From JACVRW01 sp034664125 (GTDB taxonomy: Bacteria; Actinomycetota; Thermoleophilia; Solirubrobacterales; Thermoleophilaceae), in assembly GCA_034664125.1 (NCBI GenBank), contig JAXDIG010000011.1:1-64000 (forward strand): a DNA stretch of 64,000 nucleotides, in the 5' to 3' direction. The translations under genes and the position numbers were made by a program. Positions 25,963 to 34,929 of the stretch are shown here, piece by piece. The notes under the pieces are model-generated. The model saw only the letters and a program-made list of their open reading frames with translations. It made no database searches and was not told where the DNA came from. The stretch's first letter is position 1. Every line of letters begins with the position of its first letter.

Positions 25963-28043
25963 TGCCAGATCACGGCCACGGCCGAGCCGTCGTGACCATC
26001 CAGCACGGCCGCTGCCGCGCGCAGCATGTCCTCGCTGCGGCGCGCGTCGGAAAGGTCGACGATGCGCGAGCCGCAGACCACCGCGACGCGGGGCAGCAGC
26101 GTCGCGACACCGAGATTCAGCGTGGCCGCGTCGAGCGCCTCGGACAGCGGTTCCAGTACGCGGGACGCGTGGTCGGTCACTACGCACGTGGCCCGCTCCG
26201 CGAACGCGACGCTGCCGCGGCGATCGACCACCGCGACGGCGCCCGAGCCGTTCTCGCAGAAGACGCGGTAGAAGTCGGTCTCGGCGACGGTCCCGAGCCG
26301 CTCCGCCTCGAGGCCGAGGGCGCTCGACGCGGCGCGCCGTTGCGCCGGTTCGTCCACCGCGTCGCGGTGGGCGGCCCCGGATTCGAGGGCCACCGCGCCG
26401 GTCGCGGTCGCCCGCAGGAGCGTCTCGCGCGCGTCGAACGACGTCTCGACCTGAACCGTCTGCGGGGCGGCCCCGGCCTCCACGCAGGCGCGTTCGGCTT
26501 CGCGCGCGAGCGCCGCGCCGGCGGTCGGTCCGATGCCGTGACGAACTACTTCAGCGCGCACGAGCGAGAGGGCGGCGCCGATCGAGCTGAGCACCTCCGG
26601 ATGGTCCGGCCGCAGGCAGGGCCGACCGAGCCTGCGGGCGACCTCGGGCGCGAGGGCGCCCCCCGCGCCGCCGAGTGCCACGACGGGCACGTCGGCCGCG
26701 AGGCCATGGGCGCGGGCGGCCTCGATCACCGCGTCGGCGATCTTCGCGACGGCGCCGTCGAGCAGCTCGCGCGCGGCACGCTCCGGCGTGCGCCCGGTCC
26801 GCCGGCCGAGCGCGGCAAACCCGGCGAGCGCGGCGTCGCGGGACGCGCCGCCGGCATCGACGAGATCGAGGGCGTGCGCGGCGCAGGTGGCGGTGAGCGC
26901 ATAGCGGCTCCCGTCGCCGGCCACCAGCACGCCATACCGGGGCGGGTCGCCGGGGCGCGGCGCGGTCAGCTCGACCTGCGCTCCGGAGAGTGCATCGGGG
27001 TCGGCGTAGCACGCGTACGGCAGCCCGGCTATGTGGGCGCTGCGCGGCCCCACCTCCTCGATCCTCCTGCGGCCGAGGCGCGGCATGGACCCGCCGGCTG
27101 CGCCGACGACCCACGAGTCGACCGATCTGATCGCGGTCGGCCGCCCCATCACCCGTAGCGTCCGGAGCGCCGTGCGGCCGCCCTTGACGACGCTCACGTT
27201 CGAGCTCGTCCCGCCGCACTCCAGCACGATCGCGTCGTCAAGCGCCAGCGCGTGCAGCGCCGCCGCGGCGCCCGCCGCCGGCCCCGATCCGACCGTGAGG
27301 GACGGACCACGCCGAAACGAGTCGATGCTCATCGCGCCCCCGTCGCCGCGCAGCACCAGGAGCGGCACGTCGATGCCCGCCTCCGCGAGCACCTCTTCGA
27401 CGGCCGTGGCCGTGCGCTCCACGACCGGCAGGATCGAGGCGTTGATAGCCGCCGAAACCGTCCGGGTCTCCAGGCCGTACGTGCCGGTGAGCTCGTGGCC
27501 GGCGCAGACAGGAAGGCCGCGGGCGCTCGCGCGCTCGCTTACGAGCCGCTCGTGCTCCGGCGCGTCGACCGCGAACGCGCCGCTGACCGCGACCGCAGCA
27601 CAACCCGCGGCCTCGAGGCGGTCGAGGGCGGCCTCGATCGCGACCGCATCGAGGCCGTGGGTGGCATCGAGGAAGGCGTGCTCCGTGTAGAGGGCGCGCT
27701 TGGGAGCGAGCTTGACGTCTCCGACGCGGGTGCGCTTGCGCGCCAGGCGCAGGTCCGGGGCGGCCCCGATGCCGATCACCCCGACGCGCGCGACGTCGCC
27801 CTCGAGCAGCGCGTTCATCGCCTGCGTCGTCGAGAAGGCCACGAGCTCGACACTTCCGCGCCGCTCGCCGAGGTCGGCGAACAGCCGCCGCAACGCCTCG
27901 GTCAGGCCCTCGGTGACCCCTCCGGAGGCACGATGGCTGGTGGACACCACCACATGCCCCAGCAGCGCGACCGGCGGGCTGGCGACCGCCACGGCCTTCG
28001 TGAAGGTCCCACCGACGTCGACGCCGACGCGTATCCCGCTCAC
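25959..28043 (-). CDS. Hydantoinase/oxoprolinase (HyuA-type) family protein
   Basis: A 694-residue ATP-dependent amidohydrolase-family protein. The N-terminus VGVDVGGTFTKAV is the phosphate-binding motif of the hydantoinase A / 5-oxoprolinase / acetophenone carboxylase group. FSTTQAMNALLEGDVARVGVI, RGDGGAMS, TVGSGPAAGAAAAL and ALGGAGGALAPEVARRLG are further family landmarks. No HyuB-type partner is nearby. It overlaps FTR1 upstream and the small anchored protein downstream, both by GTGA, so it belongs to this operon. Why such a protein sits in an iron-permease operon is unclear; substrate unknown. Confidence 0.85.
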   Translation of the reverse strand: MSGIRVGVDVGGTFTKAVAVASPPVALLGHVVVSTSHRASGGVTEGLTEALRRLFADLGERRGSVELVAFSTTQAMNALLEGDVARVGVIGIGAAPDLRLARKRTRVGDVKLAPKRALYTEHAFLDATHGLDAVAIEAALDRLEAAGCAAVAVSGAFAVDAPEHERLVSERASARGLPVCAGHELTGTYGLETRTVSAAINASILPVVERTATAVEEVLAEAGIDVPLLVLRGDGGAMSIDSFRRGPSLTVGSGPAAGAAAALHALALDDAIVLECGGTSSNVSVVKGGRTALRTLRVMGRPTAIRSVDSWVVGAAGGSMPRLGRRRIEEVGPRSAHIAGLPYACYADPDALSGAQVELTAPRPGDPPRYGVLVAGDGSRYALTATCAAHALDLVDAGGASRDAALAGFAALGRRTGRTPERAARELLDGAVAKIADAVIEAARAHGLAADVPVVALGGAGGALAPEVARRLGRPCLRPDHPEVLSSIGAALSLVRAEVVRHGIGPTAGAALAREAERACVEAGAAPQTVQVETSFDARETLLRATATGAVALESGAAHRDAVDEPAQRRAASSALGLEAERLGTVAETDFYRVFCENGSGAVAVVDRRGSVAFAERATCVVTDHASRVLEPLSEALDAATLNLGVATLLPRVAVVCGSRIVDLSDARRSEDMLRAAAAVLDGHDGSAVAVIWQ

Positions 28044-29269
28044 GCCTCTGCCGCCTCCCGCACGCGCCCGCGCCTGCGTGCCGGTTCGACGGCGAAGACC
28101 CACACGGCGCCGATGGCGAAGATCGCGACCATCGCCGCCTGCACCACCAGTCCCTCGCGCGTCGGGTGAATCCCGGTCAGCTCGGCAAGGAACACCGGCA
28201 GGCGCGGCCAGCTGACCGGCGTGGCCTGAACGATGTCGGCCGATTGCAGGGAGCGGAGCGCGTTGCCCGCGAACGCCGCCGACATCAGCAGGAGGACCGA
28301 CGCTCCGCCGATGAGCATCGGGCGCAGGCGCAGCTGCTTGCCCATCCGCAGGATCATGTAGGCGACGGCACCGAGCGCCGCGGCGGCTGCCGCCGCGCCG
28401 AGCGCGACCCAGAGGCCGAGGCCCTCGGCGAACAGGTTGAGCGCCTGGTAGAAGAGCACGGTTTCGAAGCCCTCCCGGAACACGGCGGTGAACCCGAGCC
28501 CGGCGAAGGCGAGCGTCGTGCCGGCCGCCATCGCGCTCGCCACGCGCCCGCGCATGAATTCCTGGCGGCGGCGATGCTCGAGCCGCGCGATCAGCCAGAA
28601 GCTGACGACCACGAGCACCGCTACAGCCAGCAGCGCCGTGATCGCCTCGAGCAGCTCGCGATTGACCGGGGCGATTTCGATGACGACGGTCGCGAGCACC
28701 CACAGCACGCCGGTGGCGACGAGCGCCGCGAGCACGCCCCACCCCAGCGGTCGCTTGTAGTTCTGGGCACTGCCCGCCGAGAGCGAGCCGAGCAGGATCG
28801 CGATCAGCAGGACCGCCTCGATGCCTTCCCGGAAGAGGATCGCGAACGAGAACCCGAACGCGACCGCGGGCGCTGCCACCCCCTTTTCGGCGAGGACGCG
28901 ATCCGAGTCGAGCAGCCCTTCGCGGACATCCGCCACGTCACGGCGGATCTGCGCCAGCGACGCGCCGTCGCGGATGTCGTCGCGCATCTGGGCGAACTTG
29001 AACTCGGTGTCGAGCACCTTGTTCGGGGCGCGCAGCCGCAGCGGGATCTCGACGAACTCGTAGTGGTCGAGGTAGGCGGAGCGGGCGAGCCGATACGCGC
29101 GCGCGCGGTCGCCGTCCTTGACGGCAGTGAGCGCTTCGTCGACAAGCTCAGAGGCTCGGTCGATCTCGGCGCGGCCGCGCTCGAGATCGTTCTGGGCCGC
29201 CGACGCCGGCCCCGCCGCCACGAGCAGTGCCAGGCCGGCCAACAGGCATGCTGCGAGGCTGCGGATCAC
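28040..29269 (-). CDS. FTR1-family iron permease with extracytoplasmic domain
   Basis: A 409-residue iron transporter of the FTR1/EfeU family. It begins with a signal peptide (cleavage near ASAAQ), then a helical extracytoplasmic domain (about 27-130) and seven or so transmembrane helices. The two iron-transport REXXE motifs are intact: REGIE at 147-151 and REGFE at 265-269. The start is GTG 29269, two bases after the lipoprotein stop; the long upstream reading overlaps that gene and is not real. EfeO and EfeB are absent, so a lipoprotein may serve as iron-binding partner. Confidence 0.92.
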   Translation of the reverse strand: MIRSLAACLLAGLALLVAAGPASAAQNDLERGRAEIDRASELVDEALTAVKDGDRARAYRLARSAYLDHYEFVEIPLRLRAPNKVLDTEFKFAQMRDDIRDGASLAQIRRDVADVREGLLDSDRVLAEKGVAAPAVAFGFSFAILFREGIEAVLLIAILLGSLSAGSAQNYKRPLGWGVLAALVATGVLWVLATVVIEIAPVNRELLEAITALLAVAVLVVVSFWLIARLEHRRRQEFMRGRVASAMAAGTTLAFAGLGFTAVFREGFETVLFYQALNLFAEGLGLWVALGAAAAAAALGAVAYMILRMGKQLRLRPMLIGGASVLLLMSAAFAGNALRSLQSADIVQATPVSWPRLPVFLAELTGIHPTREGLVVQAAMVAIFAIGAVWVFAVEPARRRGRVREAAEA

Positions 29270-29271
29270 GG

Positions 29272-29685
29272 CTATTTGAGCTTCGCCTCCGCCGTGTCTA
29301 GGTCGCCGTTGACTTCGTCGACGAGCTTCTCCACCTCGCCGACCGGCGCCCCGCCGCTGATCTTCGCGCGCAGCTCGCCCTTGAGTGTCTCCTCGAGCTC
29401 TTCGTTCAGCTCGTGGTCCACCTTGTCGAGCGGCCCCTCGACCTTCTCGAAGTGTTGGAGGTAGCTCTCCGCCACGGTGTCCTCCGCCGCCTTGCGATCG
29501 CCGGCCCGGAGCTGCGCGACCGCCCGGCCAAGGCCCGTGCGGACCGCCGCGATCTCCCGAACCGCCTCGGCCGCCGTCGATTGTTCCTCCGCCGCGGGCG
29601 ACGTCTTGTCGTCGTTGCGCCCGCACGCGCCGAGAGCGAGGGCGCACCCAACCAGCGCCGCCAGCACCGCCTTACCCAGCTTCAT
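29272..29685 (-). CDS. Lipoprotein with FTR1-associated helical domain
   Basis: A 137-residue secreted lipoprotein. The signal peptide ends in LGAC (lipid-attached Cys21). The mature part is acidic and helical: AVAQLRAGDRKAAEDTVAESYLQHFEKVEGPLD, then ELEETLKGELRAKI and GEVEKLVDEVNGDLDTAEAKL. The YLQHFEKVEGPL stretch resembles YLDHYEFVEIPL in the FTR1 protein next door, so both appear to carry the same domain. It may deliver iron to the permease (inference). First gene of the operon, just downstream of a metal-box-like palindrome. Confidence 0.8.
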   Translation of the reverse strand: MKLGKAVLAALVGCALALGACGRNDDKTSPAAEEQSTAAEAVREIAAVRTGLGRAVAQLRAGDRKAAEDTVAESYLQHFEKVEGPLDKVDHELNEELEETLKGELRAKISGGAPVGEVEKLVDEVNGDLDTAEAKLK

Positions 29686-29705
29686 CGAACTCCTCGAAAT
29701 CGAAC

Positions 29706-29721
29706 GTTAGGGTTGCCTAAC
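29706..29721. promoter_or_regulatory. Metal-regulator box candidate upstream of FTR1 operon
   Basis: GTTAGG-GTTG-CCTAAC is a perfect 6-bp inverted repeat 21 bases upstream of the lipoprotein ATG. The TTAGG/CCTAA arms recall DtxR/IdeR/MntR-family boxes, but the spacer is shorter than in the canonical 19-bp iron box. Position over an iron-transport promoter supports metal-dependent repression. Confidence 0.5.
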
Positions 29722-29833
29722 TCCCGGCCGGCGGCAAGCTACCACACTTCCGCCTCGTGGGCGAAGGCCCAGCCGGGCGCGCAACCCCGCATTGCTGGGG
29801 ATGATCTGGCGCAATAGGGGGTACATAGCGGAG

Positions 29834-31246
29834 ATGGCGGGCGGTCGCGGTGGCACAGTGCCGGGAGGCCGGCAGCAGAGGTGGCTGCTCCTGATGTGGT
29901 TGGCCGGCTGCTCGCTGGTGGCGCTGGCATCTGCTGCCCTCTCGAACACCGAGGGTCCCTGGTTGCTCGGCTTCGCGGCGATCATGGGCGCGCAGGTCGT
30001 GGTGCTGGCTGGTCGTGCGGCGCGGTTGCCCTCGTGGGCCACGTGGCCCTTTGCGCTGGCCTGCGTGGCCATGTACGCGCTCGGCTACGGCGCGGCCGAC
30101 CTCGTCATCTATGTCGGCCTCGTGGCGGTGCTGATGCTGGTGGTCGACAGGTTCGCTCTGCTGTCGGCCGGGCACTCCGCGGCACTCGCCCCCGCTGACC
30201 CGATCGCGCGCGACTTCGCTCGCGTCCGGCGCGAGGAGTCGCCCCTCGCGGTCGCTTGCATCTCCGTGGGTGGGACCCGCGGGGTATCGCGACGGCTCGC
30301 CCAGATCGCGCGCGAGCTGGCGCCGCGCCTTCGGATGACCGACGCGGTCGTGCGCGCGGCGACCGACCGCGAGGTGGTGGTGGTTCTGCCGGGCGCCGAC
30401 CGCCGTGTCGCCGTGACCGTCCTGGCGCGCGCCCCTGCCGCCCAGCGCACGGACGCGCTCCTCGGTATCGCGACCTTCCCAGAGGACGGGCAGACCTTCG
30501 CGTCGCTGAAGGAGGTCGCCCGGTCGCGGGCGCGGCCGTGGCCGGACGGCGGCGGTCCGGACGCCGACCAGCGCGAGCGCACCCGGTCACGCGCGGCACA
30601 GCCGGCGGCGGAGACGGTCCGGCCGGCCGTCTTCGTCGAAACCCGGCCGCTCACCGCCCACATACGCCGGAGTGCGGATCTCCTCGCCCTCGCGCTGATG
30701 GCGCCGGTGGTGATCCCACTGGTTGCGCTGCTCGCGATCGCGGTCAAGCTCGACTCGCCGGGCCCGGCCATCGTCCGAATCAGGCGGCTGGGGCGCGACG
30801 GGCGGCCCTTCGAGTTGTTCAAGCTGCGCAGCATGACGCGTGACGCCGATCGCATGAAGGAGGAGCTGGAGCACCTGAACACCCTCCCCTGGCCGGACTT
30901 CAAGATCACCGACGATCCACGCGTCACCCGCGTGGGACGCCTGCTGCGCAAGTACTCGCTCGACGAGCTGCCACAGCTCGGCAACGTGCTGCGCGGGGAG
31001 ATGACGTTCGTTGGGCCTCGGCCGTGCTCGGTGAAGCTCGCGGACTATGACCTCTGGCAGAGCGAGCGCCTTGACGTGACGCCCGGCCTGGTAGGCCGTT
31101 GGCAGGCCGAGGGGCGCGGGAGCGCGGACTTCGCGGAACGTTGCCGGCTCGACATCCGCCAGGCCAGGTCGAGATCGATCCGCGTGAACCTCCGACTCGT
31201 GGTCGCCACCGTACGGTCCGTGTTCGTGTCCAAGGGGGCCTACTGA
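29834..31246 (+). CDS. Polyprenyl-phosphate sugar-1-phosphate transferase with degenerate GGDEF domain
   Basis: Initiating enzyme of polysaccharide assembly: transfers a sugar-phosphate to the undecaprenyl carrier at the inner membrane. Four or so N-terminal helices are followed by a GGDEF-like domain. There the catalytic motif is replaced by ATDRE, yet the RxxD I-site survives (RMTD, bases 30332-30343) at exact spacing; LGIATFPEDGQTFASL also matches GGDEF folds. The C-terminal catalytic domain has DSPGPAIVRIRRLGRDG, FELFKLRSM, KYSLDELPQLGNVLRGEM and VGPRP. ATG 29834 follows AGGGGG; TTG 29792 and ATG 29801 are alternatives. The domain mix suggests c-di-GMP control, as PelD does for Pel. Confidence 0.9.
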   Translation: MAGGRGGTVPGGRQQRWLLLMWLAGCSLVALASAALSNTEGPWLLGFAAIMGAQVVVLAGRAARLPSWATWPFALACVAMYALGYGAADLVIYVGLVAVLMLVVDRFALLSAGHSAALAPADPIARDFARVRREESPLAVACISVGGTRGVSRRLAQIARELAPRLRMTDAVVRAATDREVVVVLPGADRRVAVTVLARAPAAQRTDALLGIATFPEDGQTFASLKEVARSRARPWPDGGGPDADQRERTRSRAAQPAAETVRPAVFVETRPLTAHIRRSADLLALALMAPVVIPLVALLAIAVKLDSPGPAIVRIRRLGRDGRPFELFKLRSMTRDADRMKEELEHLNTLPWPDFKITDDPRVTRVGRLLRKYSLDELPQLGNVLRGEMTFVGPRPCSVKLADYDLWQSERLDVTPGLVGRWQAEGRGSADFAERCRLDIRQARSRSIRVNLRLVVATVRSVFVSKGAY

Positions 31247-31248
31247 AA

Positions 31249-32328
31249 ATGGATCTCGCCGCCCTTCTCCACCGTCTGGCACGTAGGTGGTGGGTCGTAG
31301 TGGCCCTGGCCGCGCTCGCGGTCGGCGGGGCCGCCACGGCCGCGGCCCGCAAGCCCGACGAACACCACACGACGATCCAATTCGTCATGCGCCCGGACGT
31401 GTCGGTGTCCAACAACGACCTGCCCGGCACCCTCGACGCGCTCAGGTCCGATGGCCCGTTGGTGCAGACCGTCATCGGCGTGCTGAGCAGCCGGGCGATC
31501 CTCCGACGGGCCGCATCCGACGCCGAGGTGGCACTCAGCCCCGACTACTCGGTCAAGGCGACGGCGCGGCCGAGCAGCACGCTGATCGACTCGACCCTGA
31601 CCGGGCCCGACAGGGCCCAGGTCGACCGGCTCGCCGCCGGCTACACGCGCGCGGCATCGAGCTACGTCGCCGCCGGCTACCCCGCGTACGTGCTCGATCG
31701 GCTGAGCACCAATTCCGGCGACGGAGGCACCGGGCCGGGTGCCGTGCAGGTCGTGATCCTCGCCCTGCTGGTGGGCTCTGCGCTGGGGGTGGCCCTGGTG
31801 GCCGCCGAGGTCCGCTTCGAGCCCCAGCTGCGGCGGTTCTTCGGCCCCAGCGAGACAGGCGCGGCGCGATCGAGGGCCAGGGCCGACCGCTCCACCCGCC
31901 GTCGCGAGCGGGCCCGCACCCGAAGGGCGCCGGACAGCCGGCCGAAGGCCGAGCCCGCCCCGGAGCGCGACGCACGACCGGAGCCCGAGGCGCGACCCGA
32001 GCCCGATGCACGGCCGAAGCGCGATGCGCCACCCGAGCGCAACGCACGGCCGAGGCGCGAGGCCGGGCCGAAGCCGGCCGGCACGGAACCGGAACGCGCT
32101 GCCGCGCAACCGGAGCGGCCGGGCGCGGCGCGCGAGACGAGCGCTTGGCTCGACCGGGTGGCTCCCCCGAAGCCACGCCCTGGAGCCAAAGCGGACGTTG
32201 CCCCGGAGTCCGAGACTCCGCCGCCGCCCGACGCTCAACCGCAGCCCGACGAGGCCGACGCCGCGACCGACCCGAACGGTTCGCGGAAGACGGCAGCCTG
32301 GCCGATCCGGCACGAGGACAAGCGCTGA
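31249..32328 (+). CDS. Wzz-like chain-length/co-polymerase protein with charged repeat tail
   Basis: A 359-residue protein resembling polysaccharide co-polymerases: a helix at about 14-33 (WWVVVALAALAVGG), an extracytoplasmic region with weak Wzz features and a second helix near 165-190 (VILALLVGSALGVALVAAEV). After it comes a ~160-residue cytoplasmic tail of Pro, Arg, Glu, Asp and Ala with degenerate repeats such as PEPDARP, PEPEARP and PERNARP. There is no tyrosine-kinase domain. The ATG is two bases after the sugar transferase stop. The tail may be a docking or regulatory segment; its role is unknown. Confidence 0.75.
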   Translation: MDLAALLHRLARRWWVVVALAALAVGGAATAAARKPDEHHTTIQFVMRPDVSVSNNDLPGTLDALRSDGPLVQTVIGVLSSRAILRRAASDAEVALSPDYSVKATARPSSTLIDSTLTGPDRAQVDRLAAGYTRAASSYVAAGYPAYVLDRLSTNSGDGGTGPGAVQVVILALLVGSALGVALVAAEVRFEPQLRRFFGPSETGAARSRARADRSTRRRERARTRRAPDSRPKAEPAPERDARPEPEARPEPDARPKRDAPPERNARPRREAGPKPAGTEPERAAAQPERPGAARETSAWLDRVAPPKPRPGAKADVAPESETPPPPDAQPQPDEADAATDPNGSRKTAAWPIRHEDKR

Positions 32329-32329
32329 C

Positions 32330-33766
32330 GTGCACGACGCGGGCCTGAGCCGGCCGGCCCTGCCGAGTGCGGGCGAGCCGGGTGTCGCGGTCTGGGCCGG
32401 CCGGATTGCGATAGGCGCCGCGGCCTTCGCGGTGGGCAGCGCCCTGGGCCACGCGGGCAACCCTTTGCGGCTCGTGCTCGCCGCGGGCCTCGGCGGGCTG
32501 GCGGTCGCGGCCACCATGGCGCGCCCGCGGTGGTGTCTGGTGGGCGCCCTCTTCCTCTTGGTGGCCTACGTCCCCGACGTCCTCGCCGGCCGGAGCTCCG
32601 CCCATGCGCTGACCGCGGTCATCCTGACCGGCGCGCTGCTGCGGTGGGCCACCGGCCGCGAACGCTTCGCCCTGCCCCGCGAGCTGATCGCCTTCGCGGC
32701 GCTGGCGCTCGCGTACGTCGTCGCTTCGCTGTTCGCGAGCGATCGCGCGGCGGCCGCCGCGGAGACCCTCGACCTGGTCAGCTACGGCGCGATCGTCGCG
32801 TTGCTGATGGTGCTCCTCGACACGCCGGCGTGGCTGCGGCGTGCGGTCTGGGCGGTCGTGACCGGCGTCGGCCTGCTCGCATTGCTGGCCATCCTCCAGC
32901 AGGTCACGAAGAACTACGGGTCGTCCTACGCGGGCTTCGCCAGCGTCCTTCCCGCCGGGGACGCCATGCGCAGCGCAGGCCCGCTGAACCCGAACCCCTT
33001 CGGGCAGGTCCTGGCCACGTCGGCGGTGCTCGCCTTCTACCTCGCCCGCATGCAGCCGCGGCTGGCCGCGCGTGGCTTCGCCGCGGCCATCGCCGTCGCC
33101 TGCGTGGTAGCCGTGGCCTATACCCAGTCGCGGGCGGCGCTGATCGCGCTGGTGGTCGTGGCCCTCGCGGTCGGCGTGCTGCACGGCGTCCGCCTCCGGG
33201 TTCTGGCCGTCGCCGTATGCGGCGCGATCGTGCTCGGCTCGCTCGTGCTGCCGCACAGCCTCAAGCAGCGGGTCGACGCCCTGTCCGACGCCGCCAGCTC
33301 GGGCGGCGCCTCGCTCCAGGAGATCTCGCCGCGCGGGGACAACTCGCTGCGCGGGCGCAAGAGCGAGAACCTCGCCGGCCTGCACATGTGGGCGGATCAC
33401 CCGCTGGTCGGCGTCGGACCGGACAACTTCGAGGTCCATTACCAGTCGTACTCCGCGACGATCGGGATCGATCAGCGGCCGCAGGCGCGGGGGGCCCACA
33501 ACCTCTACCTGGAATCGCTTGCCGAGACGGGGCTCCTCGGAGCGATCGCGTTCCTCGGCGTGCTCTGGCTGGCCCTGACCGGCGCATGGCGAGCGCGCTC
33601 TCGCCTGGCGGGTCGCGATGCCCTGCTCGGCGAAGGGCTGCTGATGGCGCTCAGCGCCTTCCTCATCTGCGCCGTGACCCTGCACAGCGCCTACGCGCGC
33701 TACGAATGGATCTTCCTGGGCCTCGGCCTGGCCGCGGGCTGCCTGGCGCGGAGGCCGGCGCGATGA
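32330..33766 (+). CDS. O-antigen ligase/polymerase-family membrane protein (Wzy-like)
   Basis: A 478-residue protein with about twelve helices. The large loop near the C-terminus contains the Wzy_C-type motif RGAHNLYLESLAETGLLG, preceded by MWADHPLVGVGPDNFEVHY. These mark the WaaL/Wzy family that polymerises or ligates lipid-linked repeat units on the outer face of the membrane. The GTG at 32330 comes right after the upstream stop, and the ORF ends in an ATGA overlap with the next glycosyltransferase. Polymerase is more likely than ligase given its place in an EPS locus. Confidence 0.88.
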   Translation: MHDAGLSRPALPSAGEPGVAVWAGRIAIGAAAFAVGSALGHAGNPLRLVLAAGLGGLAVAATMARPRWCLVGALFLLVAYVPDVLAGRSSAHALTAVILTGALLRWATGRERFALPRELIAFAALALAYVVASLFASDRAAAAAETLDLVSYGAIVALLMVLLDTPAWLRRAVWAVVTGVGLLALLAILQQVTKNYGSSYAGFASVLPAGDAMRSAGPLNPNPFGQVLATSAVLAFYLARMQPRLAARGFAAAIAVACVVAVAYTQSRAALIALVVVALAVGVLHGVRLRVLAVAVCGAIVLGSLVLPHSLKQRVDALSDAASSGGASLQEISPRGDNSLRGRKSENLAGLHMWADHPLVGVGPDNFEVHYQSYSATIGIDQRPQARGAHNLYLESLAETGLLGAIAFLGVLWLALTGAWRARSRLAGRDALLGEGLLMALSAFLICAVTLHSAYARYEWIFLGLGLAAGCLARRPAR

Positions 33767-34929
33767 CGGCGGTCCTGGTGGCGGTCCTGTCGCTCGCGCT
33801 GGTGGCGTGGGTCTACGCCGGCTACCCGATGGCCATCGCGCTGCTCGGGCTGCTGCGCCCGCGCCCCAGGCGGCTGGCTCCGCTCGAGCTGCCGGTGTCG
33901 GTCGTCGTGGCGGCGCACGACGAGGTCGAGGTGATCGCGGACAAGGTGGCCAACGTCGTGGCCTCGGACTACCCCGCGCGGCTCCTGGAGCTGATCGTGG
34001 CTTCCGACGGATCCGAAGACGGGACCGTGGATGCCGCGCGCCGGGCGGGCGCGACCCTCGTGCTGGACCTGCCGCGCATGGGGAAGCTCTCTGCGCTGAA
34101 CCGGGCGGTGCAGGTGTCGTCGGGCGAGCTCCTGGTATTCACCGACGCCGACTCGCTGTTCGAGCCCGGCACGCTGCGCCGGCTGGTGTCCAACTTCGGC
34201 GACGAGCAGGTCGGCGGCGTCGCGGCCAACGTGGTCCGCTTCGTGGAGGAGGACGGCCGCCCGGTCGCGCGCGGCGAGGGCCTGTACTGGCGCTACGAGC
34301 GCCTCCTCAAGCGGCTCGAGGACCGGGTGGGCAGCGTCGTTTCGGCCAGCGGGCACCTGTACGCGGTGCGGCGGAGCTTCTTCAAGCCCTCGACGCAGAC
34401 CGCGGGCACCGACGATTTCCTGATCTCCAGCCAAGTGGTCAGGCAGGGCGGGCGGCTGGCCTTCGACGAGCGGGCGGTAGTGCTCGTGGCGACGCCCGAG
34501 GAGGGCGCCACCGAGCTGCGGCGCAAGGTCCGCGTGATGAACCGCGGGCTGCGGTCCGCGCTGGCACTCGGTGACGGCCTGCTGCCCACGCGGACCGGCC
34601 TCTACGCGGTCGAGGTCGTGTTCCACAAGATCCTCAGGCGCTTCGTGGGCTTCTTCCTCCTCGCGCTGCTGGCGAGCAGCGTCGTGCTGGCGGCGGCGGA
34701 TCCGGCCTGGTGGCTCGCGCTCGGGCCCCAGCTGGCCTTCTACGCGCTCGCGCTTGCGGGCGGCCTGCTGGCGCACACACGCTGGGGCCGTCTCAAGCCG
34801 CTGTGGATTCCCTACTTCTTCTGCCTGGCCAACGGGGCGGCGGGGCTGGCCGTGCTGTCGCTGATGGCGGGCGTGCGCTTCGAACGCTGGGAGCCGGTCG
34901 GCATGCGAGGCGGCGTGGCGAGGAGCTGA
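33763..34929 (+). CDS. Membrane glycosyltransferase family 2
   Basis: A 388-residue processive-type GT-A enzyme. One N-terminal helix is followed by the catalytic domain with PVSVVVAAHDEVEVI, the first aspartates in ASDGSEDGT, KLSALNRAV, the DxD-like TDADSLF, the acceptor region SASGHLYAVRR and the TDDF motif. Three C-terminal helices complete the topology of GT2 enzymes that build polysaccharide chains at the membrane. It overlaps the polymerase gene upstream (ATGA) and the deacetylase downstream (TGATG). Donor sugar unknown. Confidence 0.9.
   Translation: MTAVLVAVLSLALVAWVYAGYPMAIALLGLLRPRPRRLAPLELPVSVVVAAHDEVEVIADKVANVVASDYPARLLELIVASDGSEDGTVDAARRAGATLVLDLPRMGKLSALNRAVQVSSGELLVFTDADSLFEPGTLRRLVSNFGDEQVGGVAANVVRFVEEDGRPVARGEGLYWRYERLLKRLEDRVGSVVSASGHLYAVRRSFFKPSTQTAGTDDFLISSQVVRQGGRLAFDERAVVLVATPEEGATELRRKVRVMNRGLRSALALGDGLLPTRTGLYAVEVVFHKILRRFVGFFLLALLASSVVLAAADPAWWLALGPQLAFYALALAGGLLAHTRWGRLKPLWIPYFFCLANGAAGLAVLSLMAGVRFERWEPVGMRGGVARS

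Noticed and set aside
28040..29647. A 535-residue form of the FTR1 protein
   Set aside because: The extra 126 codons are the lipoprotein gene in another frame, Arg/Gly-rich and unlike any domain. The GTG at 29269 gives a clean signal peptide.
29706..29721. Canonical 19-bp DtxR/IdeR iron box
   Set aside because: The arms fit but the spacer is four bases, so the strict consensus is not met. Kept only as a metal-box-like palindrome.
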